Shown here one piece after another: positions 53,713 to 63,300 of a stretch of DNA of 64,000 nt (positions within the stretch are counted from its first letter, which is position 1; every line of letters starts with the position of its first letter). The notes beneath the pieces are model-generated. The model was not told the DNA's origin. It made no database searches and saw only the letters and a list, made by a program, of their open reading frames with translations. The position numbers were made by a program, and so were the translations under genes. Origin of the DNA: Martinezella tropici (GTDB lineage: Bacteria; Pseudomonadota; Alphaproteobacteria; Rhizobiales; Rhizobiaceae); contig NZ_VNIP01000006.1 in assembly GCF_008370325.1 (NCBI RefSeq), positions 434,001 to 498,000 of the forward strand. Reading direction: 5' to 3'.

Positions 53713-55082
53713 TGTCCGCCTCCGCCTATTTTCATCATCGCTTTCAGCAGTTTCGCAGCCTGTTCAAATGGATAGTTCTGGTCGTGCCGATGGCGGTCGT
53801 CGTCGGCTCACTCTGCGCGCTGTTCCTCTGGAGCCTGGACAAGGCGACGGCTGCGCGTTTCGACCATCCCTGGCTGATCTTCTTGATGCCGGTTGCCGGT
53901 TTCCTGATGGTGCTGGTCTATCAGCACTTCGGCCGCGGGTCGGAAGGCGGCAACAATCTGATCGTCGATCAGATCCATGAGCCAGGCGGCGGCGTGCCGC
54001 TGCGCATGGCGCCCTTCATCCTGGTTTCGACGGTCCTGACGCATCTGGTCGGCGGTTCGGCGGGTCGCGAAGGAACGGCGGTGCAGCTCGGCGGCAGCAT
54101 TGCCAGCGCATTCGCCAGAGTTTTCCGGCTCAGCCATGCCGAAATCCGCATTCTCCTTATGGCGGGGATCGCCGCGGGTTTCGGCGCGGTCTTCGGCACG
54201 CCGATTGCTGGTGCCGTCTTCGCTCTCGAAGTTCTGACCATCGGGCGCATGCAATATGAGGCGCTGATCCCGAGCCTTGCGGCAGCGATCGCAGCCGATT
54301 GGACCTGCCATGCCTGGGGCATCGAACACATCCAGTATCAGATCGGCTATCTCGCCGGCACACCAGCCAGCACCTTCCATCTCGATGTGCTGCTGCTCGT
54401 CAAGGTCGGCATCGCCGGCGTGATTTTTGGCCTGATGGCGCGCTCATTCAGCGAGGTTTCGCATCGGGCGTTTGCGACATTCAAGCGGTTCTGCGCCTAT
54501 GCGCCGCTCAGGCCCGTGATAGCCAGTGCGATCCTGATCGGTCTCGTCTATCTGCTCGGTACGCGGCAATATCTCGGGCTTGGCGTCTGGTCGCCCAATG
54601 CTGCCGATGCGACGATCCTCGGCTTCTTCGATCCCGCCCATATCGATTACTGGAGCTGGTTCTGGAAGGCCGTCTTCACGATCGTGACACTCAGCGCCGG
54701 CTTCAAGGGCGGGGAGGTGACGCCTTTGTTCTTCATCGGTGCAGCACTTGGCAACGCGCTTGCCGCCATTCTTGGCGCACCGGCCGATCTCTTTGCCGGC
54801 TTGGGCTTTGTCGCCGTCTTTGCCGGTGCCACCAATACACCGCTTGCCTGCATGATCATGGGCATCGAGCTCTTCGGCGCGACACATACGGTCTACCTCG
54901 CCGTCGCCTGCTTCCTTGCCTATATCTGCAGCGGCCATACCAGCATTTATCTGTCGCAGCGTCTCGGCATCGCCAAGAGTGCTGCTTCCGATAACATCCC
55001 AGCCGATATGCCGCTTCGTCATATTCGCGAGCGCGGCTTGAAGATGCGGCGAGAAAATGCCCATAAGGTCGGAAAGCTCTGA
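53712..55082 (+). CDS. CLC-F-type fluoride/proton antiporter
   Basis: A 456-residue CLC channel-fold exchanger from the ATG at 53712 ([11 protein letters not shown]), preceded by GGAGGGG; the frame also opens at 53652 but without a ribosome-binding site. The gating-glutamate motif reads GREGT (E120) instead of the GREGP of chloride CLCs, as in the fluoride-specific CLC-F clade. [30 protein letters not shown] and [19 protein letters not shown] are conserved core segments. It would expel fluoride using the proton gradient. The upstream fluoride riboswitch strongly supports this. Confidence 0.9.
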   Translation: MSASAYFHHRFQQFRSLFKWIVLVVPMAVVVGSLCALFLWSLDKATAARFDHPWLIFLMPVAGFLMVLVYQHFGRGSEGGNNLIVDQIHEPGGGVPLRMAPFILVSTVLTHLVGGSAGREGTAVQLGGSIASAFARVFRLSHAEIRILLMAGIAAGFGAVFGTPIAGAVFALEVLTIGRMQYEALIPSLAAAIAADWTCHAWGIEHIQYQIGYLAGTPASTFHLDVLLLVKVGIAGVIFGLMARSFSEVSHRAFATFKRFCAYAPLRPVIASAILIGLVYLLGTRQYLGLGVWSPNAADATILGFFDPAHIDYWSWFWKAVFTIVTLSAGFKGGEVTPLFFIGAALGNALAAILGAPADLFAGLGFVAVFAGATNTPLACMIMGIELFGATHTVYLAVACFLAYICSGHTSIYLSQRLGIAKSAASDNIPADMPLRHIRERGLKMRRENAHKVGKL

Positions 55083-55105
55083 CGCAAGGACGGCTGGAGG
55101 TTGTC

Positions 55106-55342
55106 GTGCTCTATCTTGTCGTGTTTCTCGGTGCCGGATAGGGCGGTGCAGTTTCTGACTACAGGCGTTCCAGTGGATTCACGACGTTTTTGACCTTTGC
55201 GCTGGAGAGCGTCGCTCTCTAGGAGCGCGGCAAATGGATGCCGGCCATCGCCTATATCGGCCTGTCCGTTTTCCTGTCGATCGGGGCTCCGATGGCAGGA
55301 CTTGCAATTGTCCGGCTAATAATTCAGGCTCAAACAGCTTAG
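55106..55342 (+). pseudogene. crcB: Decayed crcB (fluoride channel) with internal deletion and stop codons
   Basis: A single reading frame starting at a GTG behind a GGAGG box shows the CrcB N-terminus (LYLVVFLGAG, stop, GGAV). It jumps directly to the CrcB C-terminal part (GFTTFLTFALESVAL, stop, ERGKWMPAIAYIGLSVFLS and MAGLAIVRLI). About 45-50 central residues are missing, and both internal stops are TAG where family members have codons one base away (Leu or Ile, and Trp). It lies 24 bases behind the CLC gene, so it was probably part of a two-gene fluoride operon. Confidence 0.8.
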
Positions 55343-55645
55343 TAATTGGAGATCGGCAGATTTCGCCGCATTTTTGCCGATTCTGAGGTGAATCCCTCTC
55401 GAGAATCGCGGAGATTTATTCCACGACAAACCACCGCTCGTTGCGAACGGACTCTCTTGCGAAATTCGACTAATCAACTCATATAATCGCCTATTAAGAT
55501 CACCGCATAACATAAGGAGTCGGGCGTCGATCAGGATAAGCACGGGCAAGCATTCCCAATGACAAGCCTGTTCTCGCTCCGGGGTTCGCATGCGGATTCC
55601 CCGGGCAACTTCCTCTCCCGGACCGCACCGCCCCAAAAAACAGAC
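55343..55645. other. Gene-free stretch between crcB remnant and hydroxylase gene
   Basis: I see no recognisable gene, repeat or hairpin here. The AT-rich part near 55470-55520 may hold the promoter of the downstream hydroxylase. The only open frame is the upstream extension of that gene back to ATG 55559. Confidence 0.4.
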
Positions 55646-56491
55646 ATGACGGAGAGTCCCTTGAGCGCACCTGCTCCCACTTCCAACCAATCTCCTGCTC
55701 CAGAACAGACCTTCGGCACGGCCGGCATTGCGCCGATGGACCGGCCGAGCGCCATGACCCGCTTTTTCATGGGTATCGTTGCCTGGGCCGAAAGCCTCAA
55801 TCTGAAATATGCCAAGCTCGGCAATCCGCCGGTCTATGACGCTGCGACCTTCCCCTGGGCGGCCGAGATCGAGAAGGATTATCCGGCCATCCGCGCCGAG
55901 CTCGAAAAGGTGCTGCTGCGCCAGAGCGAGCTGCCGACCTTCCAGGACATCTCCACCGACGTGAAGACCATTTCGACCGATACCCGCTGGAAGACCTTCT
56001 TCCTTCTCGGTTTCGGCGTGAAGTCCGAGCAGAACATCAAGGCGTGCCCGAATACCTGGGCAGCCGTGCAGAAGATCCCCGGCCTGACGACGGCGATGTT
56101 CTCGATCTTCGAGCCGGGCAAGCATCTGCCCGCCCATCGCGGCCCCTATAACGGCGTGCTTCGCCTGCATCTCGGCCTCATCGTGCCGGAACCGAACGAG
56201 AAGCTCGCCATCCGCGTCGACAAGCAGGTTTGCCATTGGCAGGAAGGCAAGGCGCTGATCTTTGACGACGCTTATGAGCACGAAGCCTGGAACCATTCCG
56301 ACAAGACCCGTGTGGTGCTCTTCGTCGATTTCGTCAAGCCGCTGAAATTCCCGGCCCGCTTCGTCAACTGGGCCTTGATGAATCTCGCGATCTTCACGCC
56401 CTTCATCAAGGAAGGCCTCGACAATCACAAGGAATGGGAAAAGAAATTCTACGCCGAAGCCGAGGCCTTCAGAAACCGCCCGAAGCCCTGA
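55646..56491 (+). CDS. Aspartyl/asparaginyl beta-hydroxylase-type lipid hydroxylase (LpxO/OlsC-like)
   Basis: A 2-oxoglutarate/iron-dependent dioxygenase of about 281 residues. The iron ligands are in HLPAHRGPYNGVLRLHLGL and DDAYEHEAWNHSDKTRVVLF, with the Arg of KTRVVL binding 2-oxoglutarate. A weakly hydrophobic C-terminal stretch (FVNWALMNLAIFTPFIKE) could attach it to the membrane. Family members hydroxylate lipid A (LpxO) or ornithine lipids (OlsC in rhizobia); which one is uncertain. The start is ambiguous: ATG 55559, ATG 55646 or TTG 55661, the last having the best GGAGAG box. Confidence 0.85.
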   Translation: MTESPLSAPAPTSNQSPAPEQTFGTAGIAPMDRPSAMTRFFMGIVAWAESLNLKYAKLGNPPVYDAATFPWAAEIEKDYPAIRAELEKVLLRQSELPTFQDISTDVKTISTDTRWKTFFLLGFGVKSEQNIKACPNTWAAVQKIPGLTTAMFSIFEPGKHLPAHRGPYNGVLRLHLGLIVPEPNEKLAIRVDKQVCHWQEGKALIFDDAYEHEAWNHSDKTRVVLFVDFVKPLKFPARFVNWALMNLAIFTPFIKEGLDNHKEWEKKFYAEAEAFRNRPKP

Positions 56492-56515
56492 TCTTATCGG
56501 CTGTTTAGTTTAACG

Positions 56516-56550
56516 AAAACCCCGGAATCCCTAAGGAATTCCGGGGTTTT
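56516..56550. terminator. Bidirectional terminator
   Basis: AAAACCCCGGAAT (56516-56528) and ATTCCGGGGTTTT (56538-56550) form a perfect 13-bp stem with a 9-base loop. It lies between the convergent hydroxylase and flotillin genes. Confidence 0.9.
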
Positions 56551-56574
56551 GTGTTTTCTGACGATCGGTAGCCG

Positions 56575-58293
56575 TTAGGCAGGCTTATCCGTCTCTTCGG
56601 CGTCGTCGTAATATTCCTCTTCCTCGGGCTGGGCAGCGTTGGTCTTGCCATCGAGATTGCCAAGCAGGGCCGAGATGGCATTGTCGCCGTCGAAGCCGGC
56701 CTCCTTCAGCAGGCGGTCGAGGATTGGCTTATTGGCCTGATAGGAGAGTAGCTGGCCGGCAAGACCTTCGCCAAGGCCGACGCCACTGCCGCCGCCCGTA
56801 CCGTTGCCATTGCGGCCGAGCATGCCACCGGTGTCGAAGATCCGGATATCGGAGATCTTTTCGATCGGCTTGACCGCTTCGGCAAGGGCGGCGGGCACGA
56901 TGCGGATGCGCTCGCGGGTGATCTCGAATTCGATGATGGCGGGGCTGAGCTTGTTGCGCGCTTCGTTGAGCAGTGCCTCGCTTTCGGCCGTTGCCTTACC
57001 GGTTTCAAGAATACCTTTGGCCTTGATGATCGCGGCGTCGGCTTCTGCCGTTGCCAGTGTCTTGATGGCGTCGGCCTGGTCGGTCGCGGCCTGCTTTTCG
57101 GCTTCTGCCGCGATGGTAACGGCGGTTGCCTGGGTCTGTGCGCGCTTCTGTGCGTCGATCACTGCGATCTGCTTTTCACGTTCGGCGATCTCGACTGCCT
57201 TGGCGGTGCCGACCTTTTCCTCGGCCGCGATAGCGAGTGCGCGAGCGGCTTCTGCCTTTGCCTTGGCTTCAGACTCCTCGCGGCTCTTGTTGGCAACCGC
57301 GATAGCGCTTTCCTGCGCGACGATCTGGATGTCGCGGCGGGCTTCGGTGTCGCGTTGCTGCACGGCGCGGGTCGAGTCGATGTTGGCGGATTCGCGGGCC
57401 TGCTTTGCCGTGGCTTCACGTTCTGCGATCGCCTGCTCGGCGGCGATGCGGGCTTCCTCTTCCGCGCGCTTGGCGGCCTGTTCCTGCTGAGCGGTTTCGG
57501 CGCGGGTGGCGGCGGACTTGTTAGCGATGTCGCGCTGCTGATTCAGTTCCGCCTCGCGCTTCGTCCGCTCGATGGCGAGCGACTGTTGGCGGGCTTCCAG
57601 GTCCTTCTGGGCGATCGCGACTTCTGTATCGCGGACGACTTCGTTACGCTCCTTCTTGCGCGCCTCGGTGACGCGGGTCAGCGCGGCAAGACCGTGCGCG
57701 TCGAAGAAGTTGTTGGCGTTGAAGTGCTTGATATCGGTCTGGTCGAGGCGCGTCAGCGACACGGATTCGAGTTCGAGACCGTTGGACTGCAGGTCGGAAC
57801 CGACTGCATCCTGCACGGCCTTGACGAAATCCATGCGCTGTTCCTGCAGGGCATCGAGGCTCATCGTGGCCGCCACCGAGCGCAGGCTGTCCACAAACTT
57901 CGCCTCGATCAGCTGGCGCAGCTGTTCGCTGTCGTTGGTGCGATTGCCGAGCGTCTGGGCTGCGAGAGCGATCGAGGAGCTGTCCGGTTTGACGCGGACA
58001 TAGAACTCGGCGCCGATATCGACGCGCATGCGGTCCTTGGTGATCAGCGCATCATTCTCGCCGCGCTGGACCTCCAGGCGCAGCGTCTTGAGGTTGACGC
58101 GAGCGATCGAGTGGAAAATCGGCAGCACGACGGAGCCGCCGTCGAGCACGACTTTCTGGCCGCCGAGACCGGTGCGCACATAGGCCTCATCGCGGCTCGA
58201 GCGGACATAGAGCGAGGCAAGGACGAAGCCGATCCCGAGGATCAGGACGAGACCTATGCCTGCGGGAAGAATAAGGTCGTAAAGGCCGTTCAT
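56575..58293 (-). CDS. Flotillin-family protein (YqiK-like)
   Basis: A 572-residue SPFH protein. One N-terminal membrane helix (ILPAGIGLVLILGIGFVLAS) leads into the SPFH/PHB domain (about 35-215; RTGLGGQKVVLDGGSVVLP, VDIGAEFYVRVKP). A long Ala/Glu/Lys/Gln-rich coiled coil (about 215-470) and a glycine-rich tail with an acidic end follow. Flotillins form cage-like scaffolds on the inner membrane. It is cotranscribed with the YqiJ-like and PspA-type genes upstream, a known membrane-maintenance gene set. Confidence 0.93.
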   Translation of the reverse strand: MNGLYDLILPAGIGLVLILGIGFVLASLYVRSSRDEAYVRTGLGGQKVVLDGGSVVLPIFHSIARVNLKTLRLEVQRGENDALITKDRMRVDIGAEFYVRVKPDSSSIALAAQTLGNRTNDSEQLRQLIEAKFVDSLRSVAATMSLDALQEQRMDFVKAVQDAVGSDLQSNGLELESVSLTRLDQTDIKHFNANNFFDAHGLAALTRVTEARKKERNEVVRDTEVAIAQKDLEARQQSLAIERTKREAELNQQRDIANKSAATRAETAQQEQAAKRAEEEARIAAEQAIAEREATAKQARESANIDSTRAVQQRDTEARRDIQIVAQESAIAVANKSREESEAKAKAEAARALAIAAEEKVGTAKAVEIAEREKQIAVIDAQKRAQTQATAVTIAAEAEKQAATDQADAIKTLATAEADAAIIKAKGILETGKATAESEALLNEARNKLSPAIIEFEITRERIRIVPAALAEAVKPIEKISDIRIFDTGGMLGRNGNGTGGGSGVGLGEGLAGQLLSYQANKPILDRLLKEAGFDGDNAISALLGNLDGKTNAAQPEEEEYYDDAEETDKPA

Positions 58294-58943
58294 GAAGGTT
58301 GCTCCGTAGAGGATTTGTCGTCGGATCTCACAAGATCCGAGGGGGCGGAAACTGCGATGAAGATGTCGGCCTTGCGGTCGACAAGCAGAACTTGGGCGCC
58401 GATCGGCAAGGGGCTTTCACCCTTGGCGGCGCTGGCGCGCAACTGATGCCAGTTGCCATGCGCGTCCTTGACGCTGACGCGGCCAGGCAAGCCTTGATCC
58501 AGAGGGCCGATGGAAACCGTGCCCGTGCGACCGACGAAGTCATCGGCCTCGACGGCGTAGGTCTCGTCGCGCGGCACGATCCTTGCGATCGTTTGCGTTG
58601 AGCTCCGGACGAGAGGGATCGTGACGGCGAGGGCCGGCACTGCGGCAGCGATCGCCGGCAGCGGCGCCCAGATCACGTCGGCGACGGTCTGGATGGCAAA
58701 ACCCGTCACGGCGAAGATGCCGAGGGCCAGCATGATCAGGATCAGCAGCGGCACGCCGCCGATATTGATCCAGGACAGCAGGCCGGCGAGCACACCATCA
58801 TGACCTTCGAAATGCGGCTTGCCGATGAGTTCGCTTAGCGAAAAGCCAAGTAGCATCGACAGGATTTCGATTGCCGTCAATCCGATCAGGATCATTGCCG
58901 CGATGGCAAAGGGCGCACATTCGGGTGCGAGAAACAGGTGCAT
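58290..58943 (-). CDS. YqiJ-like membrane protein with OB-fold domain
   Basis: A 217-residue inner-membrane protein with about three helices in the first 125 residues (AAMILIGLTAIEILSMLLG, VPLLILIMLALGIFAVTGF and PAIAAAVPALAVTIPLV). A C-terminal NfeD/OB-like domain contains DDFVGRTGTVSIGPLDQGLPG and VKDAHGNWHQLRA. Such proteins are partners of flotillins. Its stop overlaps the flotillin start by 4 bases and its start is 6 bases behind the PspA-type gene. Confidence 0.88.
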   Translation of the reverse strand: MHLFLAPECAPFAIAAMILIGLTAIEILSMLLGFSLSELIGKPHFEGHDGVLAGLLSWINIGGVPLLILIMLALGIFAVTGFAIQTVADVIWAPLPAIAAAVPALAVTIPLVRSSTQTIARIVPRDETYAVEADDFVGRTGTVSIGPLDQGLPGRVSVKDAHGNWHQLRASAAKGESPLPIGAQVLLVDRKADIFIAVSAPSDLVRSDDKSSTEQPS

Positions 58944-58949
58944 CGGTTA

Positions 58950-60092
58950 CTAGCCATTGGCCTTGAAGCGGGCAAGGCGTGCTTCGATGGCCTGCTCCCG
59001 GTGCAGGCGGTCGAGCTCATCGAGCTCAGCGCTTGTTGCGGGCTCGCCCGAGGGTACGCCGGTCAAGCGGGAAACGGCGGCTGCCGCGCGGGCTGCACCA
59101 GCGGCCGGTGTCGGCCGTGGATTTCCACCCGTTGCTTCCTCGGGAGCATGGCGGGCGATGCTGCGCTTGAAATCGACAAGCCGTGCTTCCGCCTCGCGGC
59201 GGGTGGCAAGAACAGCCTGAAGTGCCTTCTGGCCCTCGTCGATCTGCGCGTTCGCATCCGCGAGCGCCTTGTCGAGCGCCGCAGTCTGCGCCTCGAGGTC
59301 GATCTGGCGCGAGACGCCGGCCTTGGCGAGATCTTCGCGGTCGGCAGAGATCGCAAGCCGGATCTTGGCGTCGAGCGCGTCGAGATCGGCGACGATTTCG
59401 CTGCGGCGGCTCTGGATGCGGTATTCCTCAGCGCGCGCCTTGCCGAGATCGGCACGCGCTTCATCGGCGGCGGCGTCGATCTCGCGCAGCGCCTGCTCGA
59501 TGACGGCAACCTTGTTGGCGCCTTCTACGGTGTCGACTGCGGCATTGGCGAGGCCTGCGATCAGTCGTCCCATGCGGGAAAGAATGCCTTCATGCATCGT
59601 CATGTTATCCTCCGTTCGGGGAGAGTTTGGTGTTACCCCGATGTGAATCGCGTAGTGGCCGCCATCGGCGATCAGATAGGCGGAGATATTGCTGTCCCAG
59701 CCTTTGAAATAGCCGGCCACGTCGAAGGGCACGGCAACACGGCCGCGCACCGTCGAGATTGTCAGGTCTGACGGACCCTTGATGGCAAAGAGCTTTTCGT
59801 CGAGCGGCAGCCGGTTCCAATCGGCAAGCCCGCTTCGATTGGCCGCAAAATCACGCAGGCCGAGCGTCACGAGGCGCGCGGGCAAAGCGGTGCGTTCGCG
59901 GATCGTCTCATAGGCAAGATCGTGAAGCGTGACGAGATTTGCTCCGGCTCTGTCCGGAACGATTTCGCCCAAGAGTTTCATCATTTGCCCGTATGCAGCA
60001 AAGGTCTCGTCCAGAGCCTGCCGCGCTTCGTCATCGGGAGCGAGATCATATCGCAGACGAGAGCGGTGCGTTGGTGCGTGTGTCTTTGCCAT
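58950..60092 (-). CDS. TnpB-like N-terminal region fused in frame to a PspA/IM30-family protein
   Basis: The frame from ATG 60092 (MAKTHAPTH) codes for 380 residues in two unrelated parts. Residues about 8-155 (SRLRYDLAPDDEARQAL, LVTLHDLAYETIRERTALPA, LPLDEKLFAIKG, TVRGRVAVPFDVAGYFKGW) resemble the N-terminal half of IS200/IS605 TnpB-type proteins. No RuvC nuclease part follows. From residue 164 (MTMHEGILSRMGRLI) the rest is a PspA/IM30-type coiled-coil membrane-binding protein. A strong GGAGG box just before codon 164 could give a separate 217-residue PspA. It leads the pspA-yqiJ-yqiK operon. Confidence 0.8.
   Translation of the reverse strand: MAKTHAPTHRSRLRYDLAPDDEARQALDETFAAYGQMMKLLGEIVPDRAGANLVTLHDLAYETIRERTALPARLVTLGLRDFAANRSGLADWNRLPLDEKLFAIKGPSDLTISTVRGRVAVPFDVAGYFKGWDSNISAYLIADGGHYAIHIGVTPNSPRTEDNMTMHEGILSRMGRLIAGLANAAVDTVEGANKVAVIEQALREIDAAADEARADLGKARAEEYRIQSRRSEIVADLDALDAKIRLAISADREDLAKAGVSRQIDLEAQTAALDKALADANAQIDEGQKALQAVLATRREAEARLVDFKRSIARHAPEEATGGNPRPTPAAGAARAAAAVSRLTGVPSGEPATSAELDELDRLHREQAIEARLARFKANG
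59601..59616 (-). promoter_or_regulatory. Internal ribosome-binding site for a stand-alone PspA
   Basis: On the minus strand GGAGGATAAC directly precedes ATG 59603 inside the longer reading frame. No stop codon separates the upstream TnpB-like part. Both a 380-residue fusion and a 217-residue PspA could therefore be made from one mRNA. Confidence 0.65.
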
Positions 60093-60274
60093 GGCCCTCA
60101 AGTAAAGCACCGCTACGGTGCTTTTCAAGGGAGCATGGCGTCAAACATGAATGAATTGTAATGAATGATGGGCCGCATAGGTTGCAGAAATTTGATACTT
60201 CTCTCCGCCTATGGGCGATCATGCAAGTTGTGAGCTCGCGTATATGTGGTGATTGGGCGCGAAAAAACCATATG

Positions 60275-60300
60275 AAAAGCGCGGCCAATCGGCCGCGCTG
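60275..60300 (-). terminator. Terminator of the E1-lipoyl-KASIII gene
   Basis: AGCGCGGCC (60278-60286) and GGCCGCGCT (60291-60299) form a perfect 9-bp stem. On the minus strand it is followed by TTTT. The rest of the 248-bp gap 60093-60340 shows no gene. Confidence 0.75.
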
Positions 60301-60340
60301 TATGGAATCTTTGAGTGGAGCGTTGGGGAGGAACCGCGGG

Positions 60341-63300
60341 TTACTTCACGGTCCGTACGATTGCAGCACCTGCCGTCATGCCGCCGCCAAAAGCCACCAG
60401 GCCGAGATTGAGCGGCTCGGAGTGTTCGTTGGCGACATGCAGCATGGCAAGCGGAATGCTCGACGAGCTGGTGTTGCCGTAGGTCTCGATGACGCTGAGG
60501 GCCGGGCGGCCGCTGCGCTTGGCAATCGTGTCGATGATGCGCTGGTTGGCCTGATGCGGCACCAGGAGATCGAGATTGGCAAGCTCGATCCCTGCGTCGA
60601 CACAGGCATTTTCGATCGAGCGGGTCATCGAATGCACGGCTTCGGTGAAGACCGCGCGACCGTTCATCGCAATCACGCCGTCGTCTGGCAGCGGAACGTA
60701 GAGGAGATCCCCCGGCTCCGGCCGACCGCTGACGATCGGACGGCTTGCGGTGAAGAGTGGATTACGCGCCATGTCGCGGCTGGTTACGAGGCTGGCGGTC
60801 GCCGCGTCGCCGAAGAGGATCGCCGTGGAGAAATCGTTCATGTCGAGCAGCGGCGACAGGACTTCCGAGGTGATGATGAGTACCTTGGCGTCGTTCTGCT
60901 GTGCGATGAAATCATAGGCTTGCTGAAGCGCGTAGAGATAGCCGGAGCAGGCGGCGCCCATGTCATAGGCCGCAAGCGAAGGCCGCACGCCGTCTTCGGC
61001 GACGGCAACCGCGACGCGGCTTGCGAGCGACGGCGTGGCGATGTCGGGCGTTCCGGTAGCGGCAATCACCAGATCGACATCGTGGATCGAGATCTGGTTC
61101 TGCCGGAGGAGATCGCGCGCGGCCTTCGTGGCGAGGCTCAGCGTACCCTCTTCGGGTCCGACCCAGAAGCGGCTCTTGATGCCGGTCAGCGCCAAGATTT
61201 CGTCGGCGCGGCGGTTCGGCCAGTTATGGATGATCTCTTCGTTGGTGACGCGGCGGGCGCCGGTGGCGATGCCGATGCCGTTGATGACGACTTCCGAGAA
61301 GCTGCCGGTATGGCGGCGCAGCGCCGGGATGGCATGCGACTTCAGACGACGCAGCACGAATTTATTCTGAATTTCGGAGGCGAGCGCGAAATTCTGCTCG
61401 CTCAGATCGCGATTGGCATCGACGGTCAGCAGCGGACTGTCGGTGGCGATCTGGTCGCCGACCTTGGCGAAGACTTCCTGCACGACGCCGCCGATATTGG
61501 CGCAGATCTCGACCGAGGCTTTCGTCGCCTCGACGACGGCAACGAGCTGGCCGACCTCGATCTTGTCGCCGGGCTTGACGAATAGATCCGTCACCAGGAC
61601 GTTTTCGTCCGCAGGACCGGAGCCGATCGCCTTGATGGCAGCCGTCGGGCCACTATCGTCCTCTTCATGCCAGGTCACTTCGCATTCGAGAACCTCTGCC
61701 ATCAGGTCGACCAACTTGCGATAGGAGGGCAGGGTTTCGAGCTGATTGCGGAAATTGAAGGGAATGTGGGCGTCCGAGCGGGCGAGCCGGCGCACGACGA
61801 CGGGTGCATCGGTCTTCTCGGTGACGGTCGCGATGATTTCCGCACCCATGCCGACGGTGCGATTGTCTTCATGGACGACGATCAGGCGGCGGGTGCGCCT
61901 GGCGCTCGCCAGCACTTCCTTCTCGTCCCAGGGCGAGATCGAGCGCAGATCGATCACCTCGACGGAAAAGCCCTGGGCCTCGAAAGCGCTTGCGGCATTG
62001 GCGCAGAGCGAAACGGTGTTGCCATAGCTGACAAGCGTGATGTCGCGGCCGCGGGCGACGTGGCGCGACAGGCCGGGATGGACGAAGTGTTTGTCCAGAT
62101 CCTCTGAGGTACGGCCGTCGGAATTGTTGAGCACAGCCTTCGGATAGAGGAAGACAGTCGGGCGCCGCGACTCGAAGGCGGCGTTGAGAAGCCCAGCGGC
62201 GTCGCCGGCGCTGGAGGGCATGACGACGTCGATGCCGGGCGTATGCGCCAGCATGCCCTCGAAACTCTGGGCGTGGAACGGGCCGAGGCCGGGTTTATAG
62301 CCGCCGCAGCTCACCATCAGGATGACAGGCGCTTCCCAGGCGCCATTGCTGCGCCAGAACATGCTGCCCATTTCCGAGACGATCTGGTTATAGGCGAGCG
62401 GCAGGAAATCGGCGAATTGCAGGAAGGCGACGGGGCGCTGGCCGGCCAGTGCGCGACCGACGGCGGTGCCGACGATGGTGGATTCGGTGAGAGCGGCGTT
62501 GCGCACGCGCTCCGGATATTTCGTGCTGAGGCCGCGGGTAACGCCGAAGACGTCGCCCTTCGGATCTTCGATATCCTGGCCGAACAGGACGACGTCGGGG
62601 TTGGCGGCAAGCTGCTTGTCGAGGACTGCATTCAGCGCTTCGCGCATCGTCAAGGTCGATGCTTTTTCATTGCCGCGATATTCCGCTTTTCCCTTGAAGG
62701 AAGCCGGATAGGGAGCCTTCGCATCCGGCTCGACCTTGGGTGCGTCTTCCTTGCGGGCGAGGGCGGCTTCCGCCTGGACCTCGGCCGTCAATTCCTGTTC
62801 GAGCTTCCGAAGCGCATCGGCGTCGATGCCTGCCTTCTGCAGCATCGCCCGCAGGTTCGGCAGCGGATCGCGCGAGGAGCCGGCCTCGATTTCAAGCAGG
62901 GTGCGGTAGGTTTTCTGATCGTCGGCATTGGTATGGTCGGACAGCCGCTCGACATTGAGGAGCACGATGCTCGGCGTACGGTTGTTGCGGCTGTGGCGGA
63001 CCGCCTTATGAAAGGCCTCGCGCGACGCCCGTAGATCGTCACCCTCGGTGCGGATGATCTCGACGCCATAAAAGCTGGAGGCTGGGCCGCCGGGCAGATC
63101 GAAGAAGGTCTGCTTGCTCGTCCTTGTCGAAATGGAGAAGCTGTTATCCTCGATGACGAAGACGACGGGATACTGGCCGCGCACGGCTTCGGCGACCGCT
63201 TCGAGGAATTCGCCCTGCTGGGTGGTGCCGTCGCCGACACAACAGACGGCAATCGGCATGCCGGGCTTGTGCTTCAGAGACGCGGCAACGCCGGCGGCGT

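Noticed and set aside
55106..55342. Amber (TAG) recoding in crcB instead of pseudogene
   Set aside because: The frame also lacks about 45-50 central residues including membrane segments, so recoding would not restore a working protein.
58950..60092. Insertion sequence remnant (IS200/IS605) in the PspA gene
   Set aside because: No terminal hairpins, no TnpA and no RuvC half are seen, and the TnpB-like part is in frame with good codon use, so it is not a simple transposon fossil.
60161..61585. Plus-strand open frame of 474 codons opposite the KAS III part of the fusion gene
   Set aside because: The minus-strand protein has all catalytic residues in place; the plus-strand frame is an antisense shadow.
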